Source: [Pseudomonas] carboxydohydrogena
GTDB taxonomy: Bacteria > Pseudomonadota > Alphaproteobacteria > Rhizobiales > Xanthobacteraceae
DNA length: 64,000 nucleotides
Direction: 5' to 3'
Assembly (NCBI RefSeq): GCF_029030725.1
Contig: NZ_CP113162.1
Coordinates: forward strand, 2,540,501 to 2,604,500
The translations under genes and the position numbers were made by a program. How positions within the stretch are numbered: the first letter of the stretch is position 1; each line of letters begins with the position of its first letter. Of the stretch, positions 41,581 through 49,945 are shown piece by piece. Below the pieces are notes generated by a model that made no database searches, was not told the origin of the DNA, and was given only the letters and a program-made list of their open reading frames with translations.

Positions 41581-42668
41581 TAGTGGCCTCCCACCATCGC
41601 GGTCCAGCGCGCCGTCAGGGCTTGCAGGTTCTGGTTGACCGGACCGATATCGAGGTTGAGCAGCGAGTTCACTTCCTTCTCGCCGTAAGGCACCTTGGCG
41701 GCCGCCTTGTCGTCGAGCTTGACGGTCTTGTTCACCGGACCAAGCAGAAGGTTCTCCGCGATCATCTTTTGCGCTTCGGCGCTGATGGTGAAGTCGATGA
41801 ACTTCTGCGCAAGATCCGGATGCGGCGCTCCCGCGACGATATCAAACTGCTGCGGATACAGGATGCCGCCTTCCTTCGGCAGCACCATCGCCACCGGCGC
41901 GCCGGTTCCGGCGAAATCATGCACGCGCGCGCTGCCGTTGTAGCCGATCCATGCGCTGCCCGTTCCGAACAACGCATCGACCTGCGCGGGCGGATCGATG
42001 AAGGCCAGCACGTTCGGCTTCAGCTCCTTCATCTTGTTCCAGGCCGGCTCGAGATTGGTGACCGAGCCGCCGTTCATGTCGGCGATCTTGGCGAACAGCA
42101 GGTTCGCGTAGCCGATCGGCATATTATAGAAAACGACGTGGCCCTTATATTTCGGGTCCCAGAAATCCATCCACGAGGTCGGCGGCGCCCAGCCCTTCTC
42201 CTTGAAGACCTGGGTGTTGTACTCGATGCCGAGCGCCTGAATGCCCATCACGATACCGATGCCGTCGCGATCCTTCGCGAAGTCGTAAACCTGCGACAGA
42301 TTCGGCACCTTCGCCGGATCGAGCTTGGCGTAGAGCTTCTCCATCTTGCCTTGATAGTGCGTGGTGTCGTTGGCCCAGATCACATCGATCTGCGGGCTGT
42401 TCTTCTGCGCCTTTACCTTGGCAAGGATCTGGTTCGACGTGCCGGTGACATAGACCACCTTAACGCCGTACTTCTTCTCGAAGGCCGGAATTACCGTGGC
42501 CTGAAGCGATTTCTGAAGCGAGCCGCCGAAGCCGGCGAAGACCAGTTCTTTCTCATCCGCAGCTTGCGCGGAGCTTCCGATCCCGGACAGCACGGCGAGG
42601 AACCCACCGGCGGCAAGAACGAGTCCACAGGTCTTCCGAACGTGACGTAATGTTGCGACGATTCCCAT
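41580..42668 (-). CDS. ABC transporter substrate-binding protein (polyamine/iron type)
   Basis: A 362-residue periplasmic binding protein. Two ATGs compete: ATG 42674 follows GGGAGG with no spacing, while ATG 42668 is 6 nt from it, so 42668 (MGIVATLRH) is chosen. A signal peptide follows, cleaved around SSAQAADEKEL. The VFAGFGGSLQKSL opening and the later WIGYNGSARVHDF and PHPDLAQKFIDFTISAEAQKM segments fit the PotD/Fbp-like fold. It follows the CoA-transferase genes and precedes its ATPase and permeases, so it most likely imports the acid that the ligase or transferase activates. Confidence 0.88.
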   Translation of the reverse strand: MGIVATLRHVRKTCGLVLAAGGFLAVLSGIGSSAQAADEKELVFAGFGGSLQKSLQATVIPAFEKKYGVKVVYVTGTSNQILAKVKAQKNSPQIDVIWANDTTHYQGKMEKLYAKLDPAKVPNLSQVYDFAKDRDGIGIVMGIQALGIEYNTQVFKEKGWAPPTSWMDFWDPKYKGHVVFYNMPIGYANLLFAKIADMNGGSVTNLEPAWNKMKELKPNVLAFIDPPAQVDALFGTGSAWIGYNGSARVHDFAGTGAPVAMVLPKEGGILYPQQFDIVAGAPHPDLAQKFIDFTISAEAQKMIAENLLLGPVNKTVKLDDKAAAKVPYGEKEVNSLLNLDIGPVNQNLQALTARWTAMVGGH

Positions 42669-42721
42669 AGTCATCCTCCCTGATTGACGCGGCCCGTCTT
42701 GCGCGGACTTCGCTGATTGAT

Positions 42722-43453
42722 TTACTGCAAACCGAATTCCACTCTTCTGACGTTATCCGGATCGATCTCCCGAATAATCGCAAGCTCCTCGGCTGTCGGC
42801 TCCGGCGTTACCGGCGCATCGTCGAGATTTGGAATCTTGAACCCTGTCTTCTCCGCAAGCTCCGCGCGCGTCACACCGGGGTGAATGCTGTCCAGCACAA
42901 GACGCCCGTCTTCTTTCCGGAAGATGCACAGCGGCGTCACGATCCGGTCGATATTTCCGTCGGAGGTGGTGAACTGAACTTCCTCGACAAAGATCTTCGG
43001 CGAATGCCCCGCGCGCCACAACACCGCGCGCTTGGACATCGGCAGGATCGCCGGGCCGCCGCCGCCGCCGGGGAAACGTACCTTGGGCTTGTCGCGATCA
43101 CCGATGAAGCTGGAATTCACCCGGCCTCTTGCATCGACCTGCGCCATGCCGAGAAAGGTCAGGTCGAATCCGCCACGACCATTCATCCCGTAGATTTCCT
43201 GATTGTCGAAAATCGAGGCCGAGCCGCGGCCGAGATCGGCCGTACTCGTTGCCGCCATGATCTTGTCGACCGTCGGATTGATCCCGCCACCGACGCTGAC
43301 GAACGTGCAATTCGGCGCGTTGTGACGGCGCGCTAATGTCGCGGCCGTGAGCGGCAGCGGCGAGTTGACGCCGACGAAAACAACTTCGCCATCATGGATA
43401 AGCCGCGCCATCGACACGGCCATCATGTCGGCCGGGCTGTAAGTTACGCTCAT
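42722..43453 (-). CDS. CoA-transferase subunit beta (family I)
   Basis: A 243-residue beta subunit of a family I CoA-transferase. FVGVNSPLPLTAATLARRHNAPN, GSASIFDNQEIYG and RFPGGGGGPAILP are typical of the glutaconate-transferase/IpdB-like branch rather than of PcaJ or AtoA. The catalytic glutamate of classical enzymes is not obvious at the expected place, so a hydrolase or C-C-cleaving role (as in IpdAB) is possible. ATG 43453 overlaps the alpha-subunit stop (ATGA). Confidence 0.82.
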   Translation of the reverse strand: MSVTYSPADMMAVSMARLIHDGEVVFVGVNSPLPLTAATLARRHNAPNCTFVSVGGGINPTVDKIMAATSTADLGRGSASIFDNQEIYGMNGRGGFDLTFLGMAQVDARGRVNSSFIGDRDKPKVRFPGGGGGPAILPMSKRAVLWRAGHSPKIFVEEVQFTTSDGNIDRIVTPLCIFRKEDGRLVLDSIHPGVTRAELAEKTGFKIPNLDDAPVTPEPTAEELAIIREIDPDNVRRVEFGLQ

Positions 43454-44274
43454 GCCGCCACTCCCAGAGCGCGGCGATCCTGCGAGGCCGTTTCTTCAAG
43501 ATATTTGCGGAAGCCATCCGGCGTCCGGCTGAGCTCCAGATAGTGGCGCATCGCCGGCTCGTCGATGTCGTAACAATCGAACACGGCGGTCGGCCATGCG
43601 CCGCTCGGCGCATGCACAACGGCTTCGACGAAGATCTCGGGAACGACCGTCATCTCCGGCTGCGCCACGAAGTGCGAGGTATCGACGATCTTCTCGGCGG
43701 TGAGGATCACGCGCTTGGCTGCGCGGCTCATCAGGCGGTCCCAGACCGGCGTGCCATAGATTCGCGCATTGCCGCGCACATCCGCCTCATGGACATGCAG
43801 AATGGCCCAGTCAGGCCGGATTGCAGGCACCACCAGCGTATCGTTCCCCGTGAAGGGGTCCTTCACGGTCGCGAACGGTGCGATGCTCGGCACGTCGCTT
43901 CCCGCAAAGCCCGCGACGGCCTGAAACGGCAAGCCATACGCAGCAGCCTGCAAGCTCGCCATCACCGCCGGGCAGGCGTTCTCGATCACGTCCAGTTCGC
44001 CGCGCTCGGCCGCCTTGCGAAAATTCGGCGCCATGCCGAACGGCTGTTCCAGCGTCACCATGCCCGCACGAACGCTGGCGAGACATCCGCCCGCCGCAAG
44101 AACGTCGGCGTCATAGCCCGGCGACGCCTTGACGAGATGCAGTCCCTTGACGCCCTGCCGTGCGAGTTCGCGGACCATGGCGGCAGGGATCCGTTGCGAC
44201 AGCGTGCCACCAATGGTGACGATCTGATCGTTACGAACGAGCTTCGCTGCCTGCTCAAGCGTGGTTTGTTTCAT
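43450..44274 (-). CDS. CoA-transferase subunit alpha (family I)
   Basis: A 274-residue partner of the beta subunit. TIGGTLSQRIPAAMVRELARQG corresponds to the nucleotide-binding opening (usually GGFG...P), followed by LVKASPGYDADVLAAGG and LHVHEADVRGNARIYG, as in glutaconate CoA-transferase-like proteins. It moves CoA between carboxylic acids. It overlaps the ligase stop by 4 nt upstream and the beta subunit downstream, so the three are coupled. Confidence 0.82.
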   Translation of the reverse strand: MKQTTLEQAAKLVRNDQIVTIGGTLSQRIPAAMVRELARQGVKGLHLVKASPGYDADVLAAGGCLASVRAGMVTLEQPFGMAPNFRKAAERGELDVIENACPAVMASLQAAAYGLPFQAVAGFAGSDVPSIAPFATVKDPFTGNDTLVVPAIRPDWAILHVHEADVRGNARIYGTPVWDRLMSRAAKRVILTAEKIVDTSHFVAQPEMTVVPEIFVEAVVHAPSGAWPTAVFDCYDIDEPAMRHYLELSRTPDGFRKYLEETASQDRRALGVAA

Positions 44275-45812
44275 GATGCCATCTCCTTCGCTTCAGGCTG
44301 AAAGAACTGCGCAAGATTACGCCGGAGAATTTTTCCGGTGGCGTTGCGCGGCAATTCATCGACGATCGCGATCCTGACCGGGACCTTGAAGTCCGCGAGA
44401 TTTTCGCGGCAATAGGCGACCAGTTCCTGCTCGGATGCCGATCCGTTCGGAACCACGCAGGCGACGACGACTTCGCCCCAGATCCTGTCGGGGAGCCCCC
44501 CGACCGCGACGTCGCGCACCGACGGATGGCGGCAGAGCACTTCCTCGATCTCGAGCGGCGAGACGTTTTCACCGCCACGGATGATGATTTCCTTCTTGCG
44601 GCCAACCAGGAAAACATAGCCTTCCCGATCCATCCGGCCGAGATCGCCGGTATGTAGCCAGCCATCGACAATGGTCTTCCGCGTCGCTTCCTCGTCGCGG
44701 AAATAGCCGATCATCATCGTCGGTGAACGGATCACCAGTTCGCCCGCGCTCTCCGGCGGCAGGAAATTGCCCTGCGCGTCAACGACTGCGATCTCCTGCC
44801 CCGCCAAAGCCTGCCCGACCGAGCCGATCTTGCGTCGGCCGCCGGCAACAAGCGGATTGAGCGTGCTCGTCGCCGTGCATTCCGTCAGGCCCCAGCCTTC
44901 GATCAAGATATCCTTGCCGAACCTGTTCTCGAATCGCGTCGCAAGTTCGACCGTCAGCGGCGCAGAGCCGGTTTTGACGAAGTCGAGCTTGATGCGGGCA
45001 TCCCGCGCTTCCGCCTCACGCTCCAGAAGAATGGCGAGCACAGTGGGCGGCGCGCTGAAACTCGAGACATTATGATCGGCCACAAGACGCCAGTGCTCGC
45101 GAGCGCTGAACTTCCGGCACAGCACGATGGTGCCGTGACCGATGAATGCGCTGATATGACTCACGATCAGCGCATTGCAATGGAACAGTGGCATGAAGCA
45201 CAAGGCGACATGATCCGGCCCCATGCGAAAACCTTGCGATAGGGCAAGGCCGTCGGCCCAGACATTCGCATGGCTCAGCAGAACGCCTTTCGGCCGTCCT
45301 GTGGTTCCCGACGTATAGATCAGCAGGATCGGAAGCTGCTCCGTGATTCCATCGACAAAACGCGGCACGCGCTTTTGCCGGTACAGATCAAGCTCGGAAA
45401 AGACATTCACCGCCAGAGGAACGCTCGCATCCGCCCCGAGCAGAATGAGACGGGGCTTATGCGTTAGCCCTGCGATGGCTTCCTGCGCCAACGCTAGATA
45501 TTCCGGCGTGGTGATCAGCGCACTCGCCTGCGAGTGATCCAGAACGAATGTCACTTCATGCGCGGTCAACCGATTATTGATCGGGTTTGCAATCAGGCCC
45601 GTCTTGAACAGGCCGAAATAGGCCGCGACCACCAACGGTTCGTTGCCGATCAGCAGGCTGACACGATCGCCCACTTCGAGCCGCAACTCACCGAACAGAT
45701 GAGCGAACTGGTTCGCGAGATCGTCCAGTTCCGCATAGGAAAGCGTCTTGCCCTCGAAAATGATCGCTGGCTTTGAATCCCTGGCGTCTTGCAGAAGTTG
45801 ATGGATCAGCAT
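44271..45812 (-). CDS. AMP-forming acyl-CoA ligase
   Basis: A 513-residue ANL superfamily enzyme that activates a carboxylic acid with ATP and CoA. The P-loop-like motif YTSGTTGRPKG (about residues 166-176), the GWGLTEC adenylate motif, YFRDEEATRK, the hinge GWLHTGDLGRMD, and the catalytic lysine motif PRNATGKILRR are intact. The substrate pocket suggests a small or medium acid but cannot be read. It lies 6 nt after the IclR gene and overlaps the CoA-transferase alpha gene. Confidence 0.92.
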   Translation of the reverse strand: MLIHQLLQDARDSKPAIIFEGKTLSYAELDDLANQFAHLFGELRLEVGDRVSLLIGNEPLVVAAYFGLFKTGLIANPINNRLTAHEVTFVLDHSQASALITTPEYLALAQEAIAGLTHKPRLILLGADASVPLAVNVFSELDLYRQKRVPRFVDGITEQLPILLIYTSGTTGRPKGVLLSHANVWADGLALSQGFRMGPDHVALCFMPLFHCNALIVSHISAFIGHGTIVLCRKFSAREHWRLVADHNVSSFSAPPTVLAILLEREAEARDARIKLDFVKTGSAPLTVELATRFENRFGKDILIEGWGLTECTATSTLNPLVAGGRRKIGSVGQALAGQEIAVVDAQGNFLPPESAGELVIRSPTMMIGYFRDEEATRKTIVDGWLHTGDLGRMDREGYVFLVGRKKEIIIRGGENVSPLEIEEVLCRHPSVRDVAVGGLPDRIWGEVVVACVVPNGSASEQELVAYCRENLADFKVPVRIAIVDELPRNATGKILRRNLAQFFQPEAKEMAS

Positions 45813-45818
45813 GCGCGA

Positions 45819-46628
45819 TTATCCTGCACGGCGTTTTTGGAGAAAATGCTGACCAAACTCACGCGACACAGCCTCGGCAGCCTTGATGACCGCAGGTGCA
45901 AGCGCGATCGCATGTTTCACGGTGAAACGATATTCTGGTCCAGAGATACTGAGAGCCGCGATCACATTGCCCTGATGATCGCGAATGGGCGCGGCGATGC
46001 CGACGATTTCACCGCGATACTCGCCATGATTGATGGAATAGCCACGCCGGCGCACGAGATCGAGTTCGCGGCGGAGTTTCGCGGGCTTGACGATGGTCTT
46101 CTTGGTGAAACTTTGCAGAGGCCCGTCGCACACCCTGTCGATTTCGCTCTTGGGCTGAAACGCGAGAAGCGCGCGGCCTGTCGCCACACAATAAGCCGGC
46201 GCACGGCGGCCGACATGGATGTTGGCGCGAACCGGATTCGGACTGTCGACGCGGTCGAGATAAACCACTTCGCCCGGCGCGCAATATTCGGAAAGCTGCG
46301 AGCTTTCGGAACTCAACTCGACCAGGCGTTCGAGATAGCGATGGGCGACCTTCGGCAATTCGATCGACTCGGATGCCACCAGACCCAGTTCCCATAACCG
46401 GTGCCCGAGCCGATAGCCCTGACGATCCGGCATCCGTTCCACATAGCGCCGCGCCTCGAGGTTCGACAGCACGCCATGCACCGCAGCCTTGCTCAATTCG
46501 AGCTTCGCGGCGATATCGCCGAGCGATAGCGGCACATGCGACGACGCCAGCAACTCAACCACGTCGAGCGACATGTTGAGCGAATGCAGGTGGCGCCGGG
46601 GCTCAAGAGGTTCGATATTATTATTCAC
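45819..46628 (-). CDS. IclR family transcriptional regulator, first gene of the ABC/ligase operon
   Basis: A 269-residue regulator: N-terminal winged HTH (residues ~15-75, LSLGDIAAKLELSKAAVHGVLSNLEARRYV) and a C-terminal effector domain with CVATGRALLAFQ and AAPIRDHQGNVIAALSISGP. The start is GTG 46628. That codon lies within a 19-bp palindrome (46622-46640), which argues for autorepression of the whole eight-gene operon. The ligase begins 6 nt after its stop. The effector is probably the imported acid or its CoA ester. Confidence 0.92.
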   Translation of the reverse strand: MNNNIEPLEPRRHLHSLNMSLDVVELLASSHVPLSLGDIAAKLELSKAAVHGVLSNLEARRYVERMPDRQGYRLGHRLWELGLVASESIELPKVAHRYLERLVELSSESSQLSEYCAPGEVVYLDRVDSPNPVRANIHVGRRAPAYCVATGRALLAFQPKSEIDRVCDGPLQSFTKKTIVKPAKLRRELDLVRRRGYSINHGEYRGEIVGIAAPIRDHQGNVIAALSISGPEYRFTVKHAIALAPAVIKAAEAVSREFGQHFLQKRRAG

Positions 46629-46640
46629 GAGCGGTGAATA
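46622..46640. promoter_or_regulatory. Palindromic operator overlapping the IclR start codon
   Basis: TATTCAC (46622-46628), a GAGCG spacer, and GTGAATA (46634-46640) form a perfect 7-bp inverted repeat. The last three bases of the left arm are the GTG start codon of the IclR gene. Binding here would block both transcription and ribosome loading. Confidence 0.65.
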
Positions 46641-46899
46641 CCATTTTCGTTATGTGAACAGACGCTAGGCCGCATCATTTTCCGAGTCAAATGAAAGACG
46701 CCAGAAACATCGAAAATGATGTCTCACTTGCTGCGACAGATTAAATTGAGAAACGAATGTGATGAGGCGATGCAACGCCCGCACCGAGGCACGCGCGCAA
46801 TCCGGCATCACGGGCATCGGTCACACGCGACGGAAGCGCAGATCCGCTTTCAATATCGCCATCCGCAGGATCGCGCGGATGGCAGAACACTTTCGTGTC

Positions 46900-47634
46900 T
46901 CAATGTCCGGCGCGATATTGCGCGATCCTCTCATGAAGCCCGGGAGAACTAACCGACCGCACCAGTTCGGCCATATCGCCATCATCGCTCTGCGGCAATG
47001 TCAGATGCGAAATCCGGTTGCGCGCCCTGATCCCCAGCGATCCGATCTGTCCGGTCAGTTCATCAGCCTTCTGACGCAGGCCCTCAAGCGTCGTGAGGTG
47101 CGTCAACAGGCCGATGTCGAAGGCCGCCGCCGCATCGAGCGTTGCGTTGGTCAGCAAAATATCGCGCGCGCGCTGCATGCCGACCAGTTGCGCCAGATGC
47201 CGCGTGCCGAGCGCCACGCCGAAACGAAATCCCGGAAAGCGGAATTTGGAGGCTTCCGTTCCGATCCGGTAGGTGCACGACGCCACGATATCCGCACCCG
47301 CCCCCATCGCCGCACCATGCACCAGCGCAATGCTGACGAAGGACGAACGCCGCAGGCGCTGCAACAATTCCTCGATGCGGACAAAGCGCATCAGCAAATC
47401 GCCCGGCGTCATGTCCTCGTAGCCACCGAAATCAAAGCCGCCACAAAACGCCTTGCCGTTTGCGGATATGATCAGCGTACGGCAACCCTCCTCCTCGGCT
47501 TGCGTAACGCAGGCGAGAAGCTCATCGACGATTTCGGCGTTCAAGGCGTTCGCCTTGGCGGAACGATCCAGCGTCAGAACCCGAACGCCGTCGGCGAGCG
47601 GCGAGAAACTTACGAATTCTTTGCGCTGGTCCAT
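46900..47634 (-). CDS. Crotonase-fold protein (enoyl-CoA hydratase/isomerase family)
   Basis: A 244-residue crotonase-fold protein. The CoA/oxyanion-hole motifs FCGGFDFGG and HGAAMGAGADI are present. The first catalytic glutamate of hydratases, normally in a PE dipeptide, is Gly135 here (RFPGFRFG), and the second is not found either (QRARDIL, Asp at 158). A standard hydration reaction is therefore unlikely; isomerase, hydrolase or lyase chemistry is possible. Its first 25 nt overlap the end of the CaiB gene, so the two are coupled. Confidence 0.85.
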   Translation of the reverse strand: MDQRKEFVSFSPLADGVRVLTLDRSAKANALNAEIVDELLACVTQAEEEGCRTLIISANGKAFCGGFDFGGYEDMTPGDLLMRFVRIEELLQRLRRSSFVSIALVHGAAMGAGADIVASCTYRIGTEASKFRFPGFRFGVALGTRHLAQLVGMQRARDILLTNATLDAAAAFDIGLLTHLTTLEGLRQKADELTGQIGSLGIRARNRISHLTLPQSDDGDMAELVRSVSSPGLHERIAQYRAGH

Positions 47635-48779
47635 TCTGCAAATACCTCATCGTTATGCGCGCCGAGTTGCGGCGGCGGCCGTTCGATATCGAACGTAAAG
47701 CCGGATACGTTGATCGGAAAACCGACCGTCTTCGTGGTCGCGCCATTCGACAACTTCATGTCGCGCACGAGCCCCATATGCATGATCTGTTCGTTGGACA
47801 GTATCTCGCGATAATCGAGCACGATGGCGCAGGGAATTCCCTTGGCATCGAGCGCAGAGATCCACTCCGCGGCATTTTTGGTCAGGAAAATCGGCTTCAC
47901 GATCTCGGCCAACTCCTTCTGGTTGCGCGCGCGATCGAACTGCGTCGTGAAGCGCGGATCGTCCGGCAGGTCCGGCAGGCCGACGACAGCGCAGAAATCA
48001 CGCCACAGCTTGTCGTTGCCCGCGGCCACTGTGAAAGGGCGATCCTTGGCATCGAACCCCTGATAGGGCGCGTTGCGCGGATGCTCCGAGCCAAGACGCT
48101 TGGGTGGTTTGTTGGTGCCGAAAAACTCGCTGGTTTGCAGCGCGGCCATTCCAAGCAGACTGCCAAGCATCGAACAATCGATGTAAGCGCCCTGCCCGGT
48201 CTTGCGCGCATTCATGATCGCCGCGAGCGATGTAAACGCGCCGTAAAGGCCGGCGCCGAAATCGCCGACCGGGACGCCGCACTTCACCGGAGGCCCCGAC
48301 TCCTCACCCGTGACGCTCATCACACCGCTGATCGCCTGCACGGTGACATCGAACGCCCCCTTCTCGGAGTAAGGGCCTGTCTGGCCGTAACCGGAGATCG
48401 AGCAATAAACCAGACGCGGATTGTGCTTGCGCAAATCCTCGTAGCCGAGACCGAGCCGCTTCGGCACGCCCGGACGATAATTCTCGATGAACAGATCGGC
48501 TTCGGCGACGAGCGCGAAAAACCGCTTCATCTCTTCGGGATTCTTTACATCGACGGTGATACTGCGCTTGTTGCGATTGACCGAGGCGAAATTGCCGCTC
48601 TCCACCGGACCATCCGCACCCTGAATGGCCGGCGGCCAGGTGCGCATCCCATCGCCGCCGTCAGGCCGTTCTACCTTGACGACATCCGCGCCGAGATCGG
48701 CAAACAAACTTCCCGCAAAGGGACCTGCCGCGATCTGCGCAAACTCCAGAACCTTGATGCCGCTCAGAGGGCCTTTCAT
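47610..48779 (-). CDS. CaiB/BaiF (family III) CoA-transferase
   Basis: A 389-residue family III CoA-transferase. LSGIKVLEFAQIAAGPFAGSLFADLGADVVKVE at the N-terminus (given here as landmarks AQIAAGP and ADLGADVVKVE), FIENYRPGV, and the catalytic Asp173 in GVPVGDFGAGLYG are intact. Such enzymes move CoA from a donor (often succinyl-CoA) to carnitine, oxalate, bile acids or glutarate. It follows the second IclR gene by 30 nt and overlaps the crotonase-fold gene, forming a three-gene operon. Confidence 0.92.
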   Translation of the reverse strand: MKGPLSGIKVLEFAQIAAGPFAGSLFADLGADVVKVERPDGGDGMRTWPPAIQGADGPVESGNFASVNRNKRSITVDVKNPEEMKRFFALVAEADLFIENYRPGVPKRLGLGYEDLRKHNPRLVYCSISGYGQTGPYSEKGAFDVTVQAISGVMSVTGEESGPPVKCGVPVGDFGAGLYGAFTSLAAIMNARKTGQGAYIDCSMLGSLLGMAALQTSEFFGTNKPPKRLGSEHPRNAPYQGFDAKDRPFTVAAGNDKLWRDFCAVVGLPDLPDDPRFTTQFDRARNQKELAEIVKPIFLTKNAAEWISALDAKGIPCAIVLDYREILSNEQIMHMGLVRDMKLSNGATTKTVGFPINVSGFTFDIERPPPQLGAHNDEVFAEWTSAKNS

Positions 48780-48809
48780 GATCTCATCCGTCTATTTGAA
48801 AATGATCGA

Positions 48810-49583
48810 TTAAGCGGTCTTGCGATAGGCGACCGCATCGCCGGGATAACCGAGCGCCTTTGAGATCAAGTCTGCGGTCTGAATGACGATTAGCGCCTGT
48901 TCGCGCATGAACGTGGGTTTCATCCGGCTTTCAGGCCCCGAGATGCCGACGGCCGCAATTACCTGCCGCGACGAATCGCGGATCGGCGCGCCGACACCGC
49001 AGACGCCTTCACGCCATTCGCCGCGATTGATCGCATAACCGAGCTGACGCACCCGCGCCATTTCGCGCTTGAATTCATCGGAATCGGTAATCGTTCGCGG
49101 CGTGTGGACCTCCAGCTTTTCACTGACACGCGCGATCGCGTCCTCGCCTTGAAATGCGAGCAGCGCCTTTCCGGTCGCGACACAGTAAGCAGGCGCACCC
49201 TTTCCAATCTGGCTGTAGGCACGCACAGGCTGGGCGCTGTCGATCTTGTCGATATAAACGACGGAATTTTCGACCAGCAGCGAAAGATGAACCGACTCTC
49301 CGGTCTTGTCCGCCAGCGGCTGCAAATAAGCACTCGCAGCACTTTTGACATCGACTTTCGAGAGGACGTGAGAGCCAAGCTCCCACACCTTCAGCGTGGC
49401 GCTGTATTTCGCCGTCTCGGAATTGTTCTGCGCGTAACCGGCGTGCACCAGCGTTTTCAGAAGCCGATGCGAATTGCTTTTGGTCAGGCCGAGTTCACGC
49501 GCGAGATCGGTCACGCCACGCGGCCTGTCCGACAACGACAATGCCTGAAGCATCCTCAGGCCTTTCAAAAATGTCGTATCCAT
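48810..49583 (-). CDS. IclR family transcriptional regulator, second copy
   Basis: A 257-residue regulator, HTH at residues ~5-60 (RPRGVTDLARELGLTKSNSHRLLKTL) and effector domain with SLLVENSVVYIDKID, CVATGKALLAFQ and GAPIRDSSRQVIAAVGISGP. It is not a recent duplicate of the IclR at 45819-46628: the HTH segments differ widely. ATG 49583 has a 17-bp near-palindrome just upstream (49598-49614). It heads the CaiB/crotonase operon and presumably controls it, and possibly the neighbouring operons too. Confidence 0.92.
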   Translation of the reverse strand: MDTTFLKGLRMLQALSLSDRPRGVTDLARELGLTKSNSHRLLKTLVHAGYAQNNSETAKYSATLKVWELGSHVLSKVDVKSAASAYLQPLADKTGESVHLSLLVENSVVYIDKIDSAQPVRAYSQIGKGAPAYCVATGKALLAFQGEDAIARVSEKLEVHTPRTITDSDEFKREMARVRQLGYAINRGEWREGVCGVGAPIRDSSRQVIAAVGISGPESRMKPTFMREQALIVIQTADLISKALGYPGDAVAYRKTA

Positions 49584-49597
49584 AACTGTTCCATATG

Positions 49598-49614
49598 TTG
49601 GTACGGCGTACTAA
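49598..49614. promoter_or_regulatory. Near-palindrome upstream of the second IclR gene
   Basis: TTGGTACG (49598-49605), a central G, and CGTACTAA (49607-49614) match as an inverted repeat with one mismatch. It lies 15 bp upstream of the ATG, where an autorepressor would bind. Confidence 0.55.
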
Positions 49615-49882
49615 ATTTTGAGTTGGATGCGCGGGAGAGTCAACCGCAACCCCGTCTACCGCGACAAGATTCAACTCCAGGCCGAAGGAGGAGCCCTTCC
49701 TGCGACAGGCCGCGCGGCATCGAAAACGCCGGAAGTGCCTCACGATCCCTGCCCAATGCGGCCTCGCCGCATGAACGATCGCGCCCGTATCTCAGAAGCA
49801 TCGCCGGAGAGGTGCCAAAGCCGCATGCGGCGATGGCTCATCGCATCAAAGATTTCGCAGAACGAAGCCTGCAACTGCCCAA

Positions 49883-49913
49883 CACGGCATCCGGGTTAGT
49901 CCCCGATGCCGTG
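49883..49913 (-). terminator. Possible terminator of the nine-gene operon
   Basis: CACGGCAT and ATGCCGTG form an 8-bp stem, extended by further C-G pairs around a short loop. On the minus strand it begins about 30 nt after the permease stop, but only TTGGG follows, so it lacks a proper T tract. Confidence 0.45.
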
Positions 49914-49945
49914 CCGGCGTTGTCATTCGTATGCTGTCGTTTAGT

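Larger units (their letters stand above)
49584..49945. other. 362-bp intergenic region between operons
   Basis: No convincing gene. The left end holds the second IclR promoter with its near-palindrome (49598-49614). The right end holds a hairpin (49883-49913) just past the stop of the NitT/TauT permease gene. The middle shows nothing I recognise. Confidence 0.5.
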
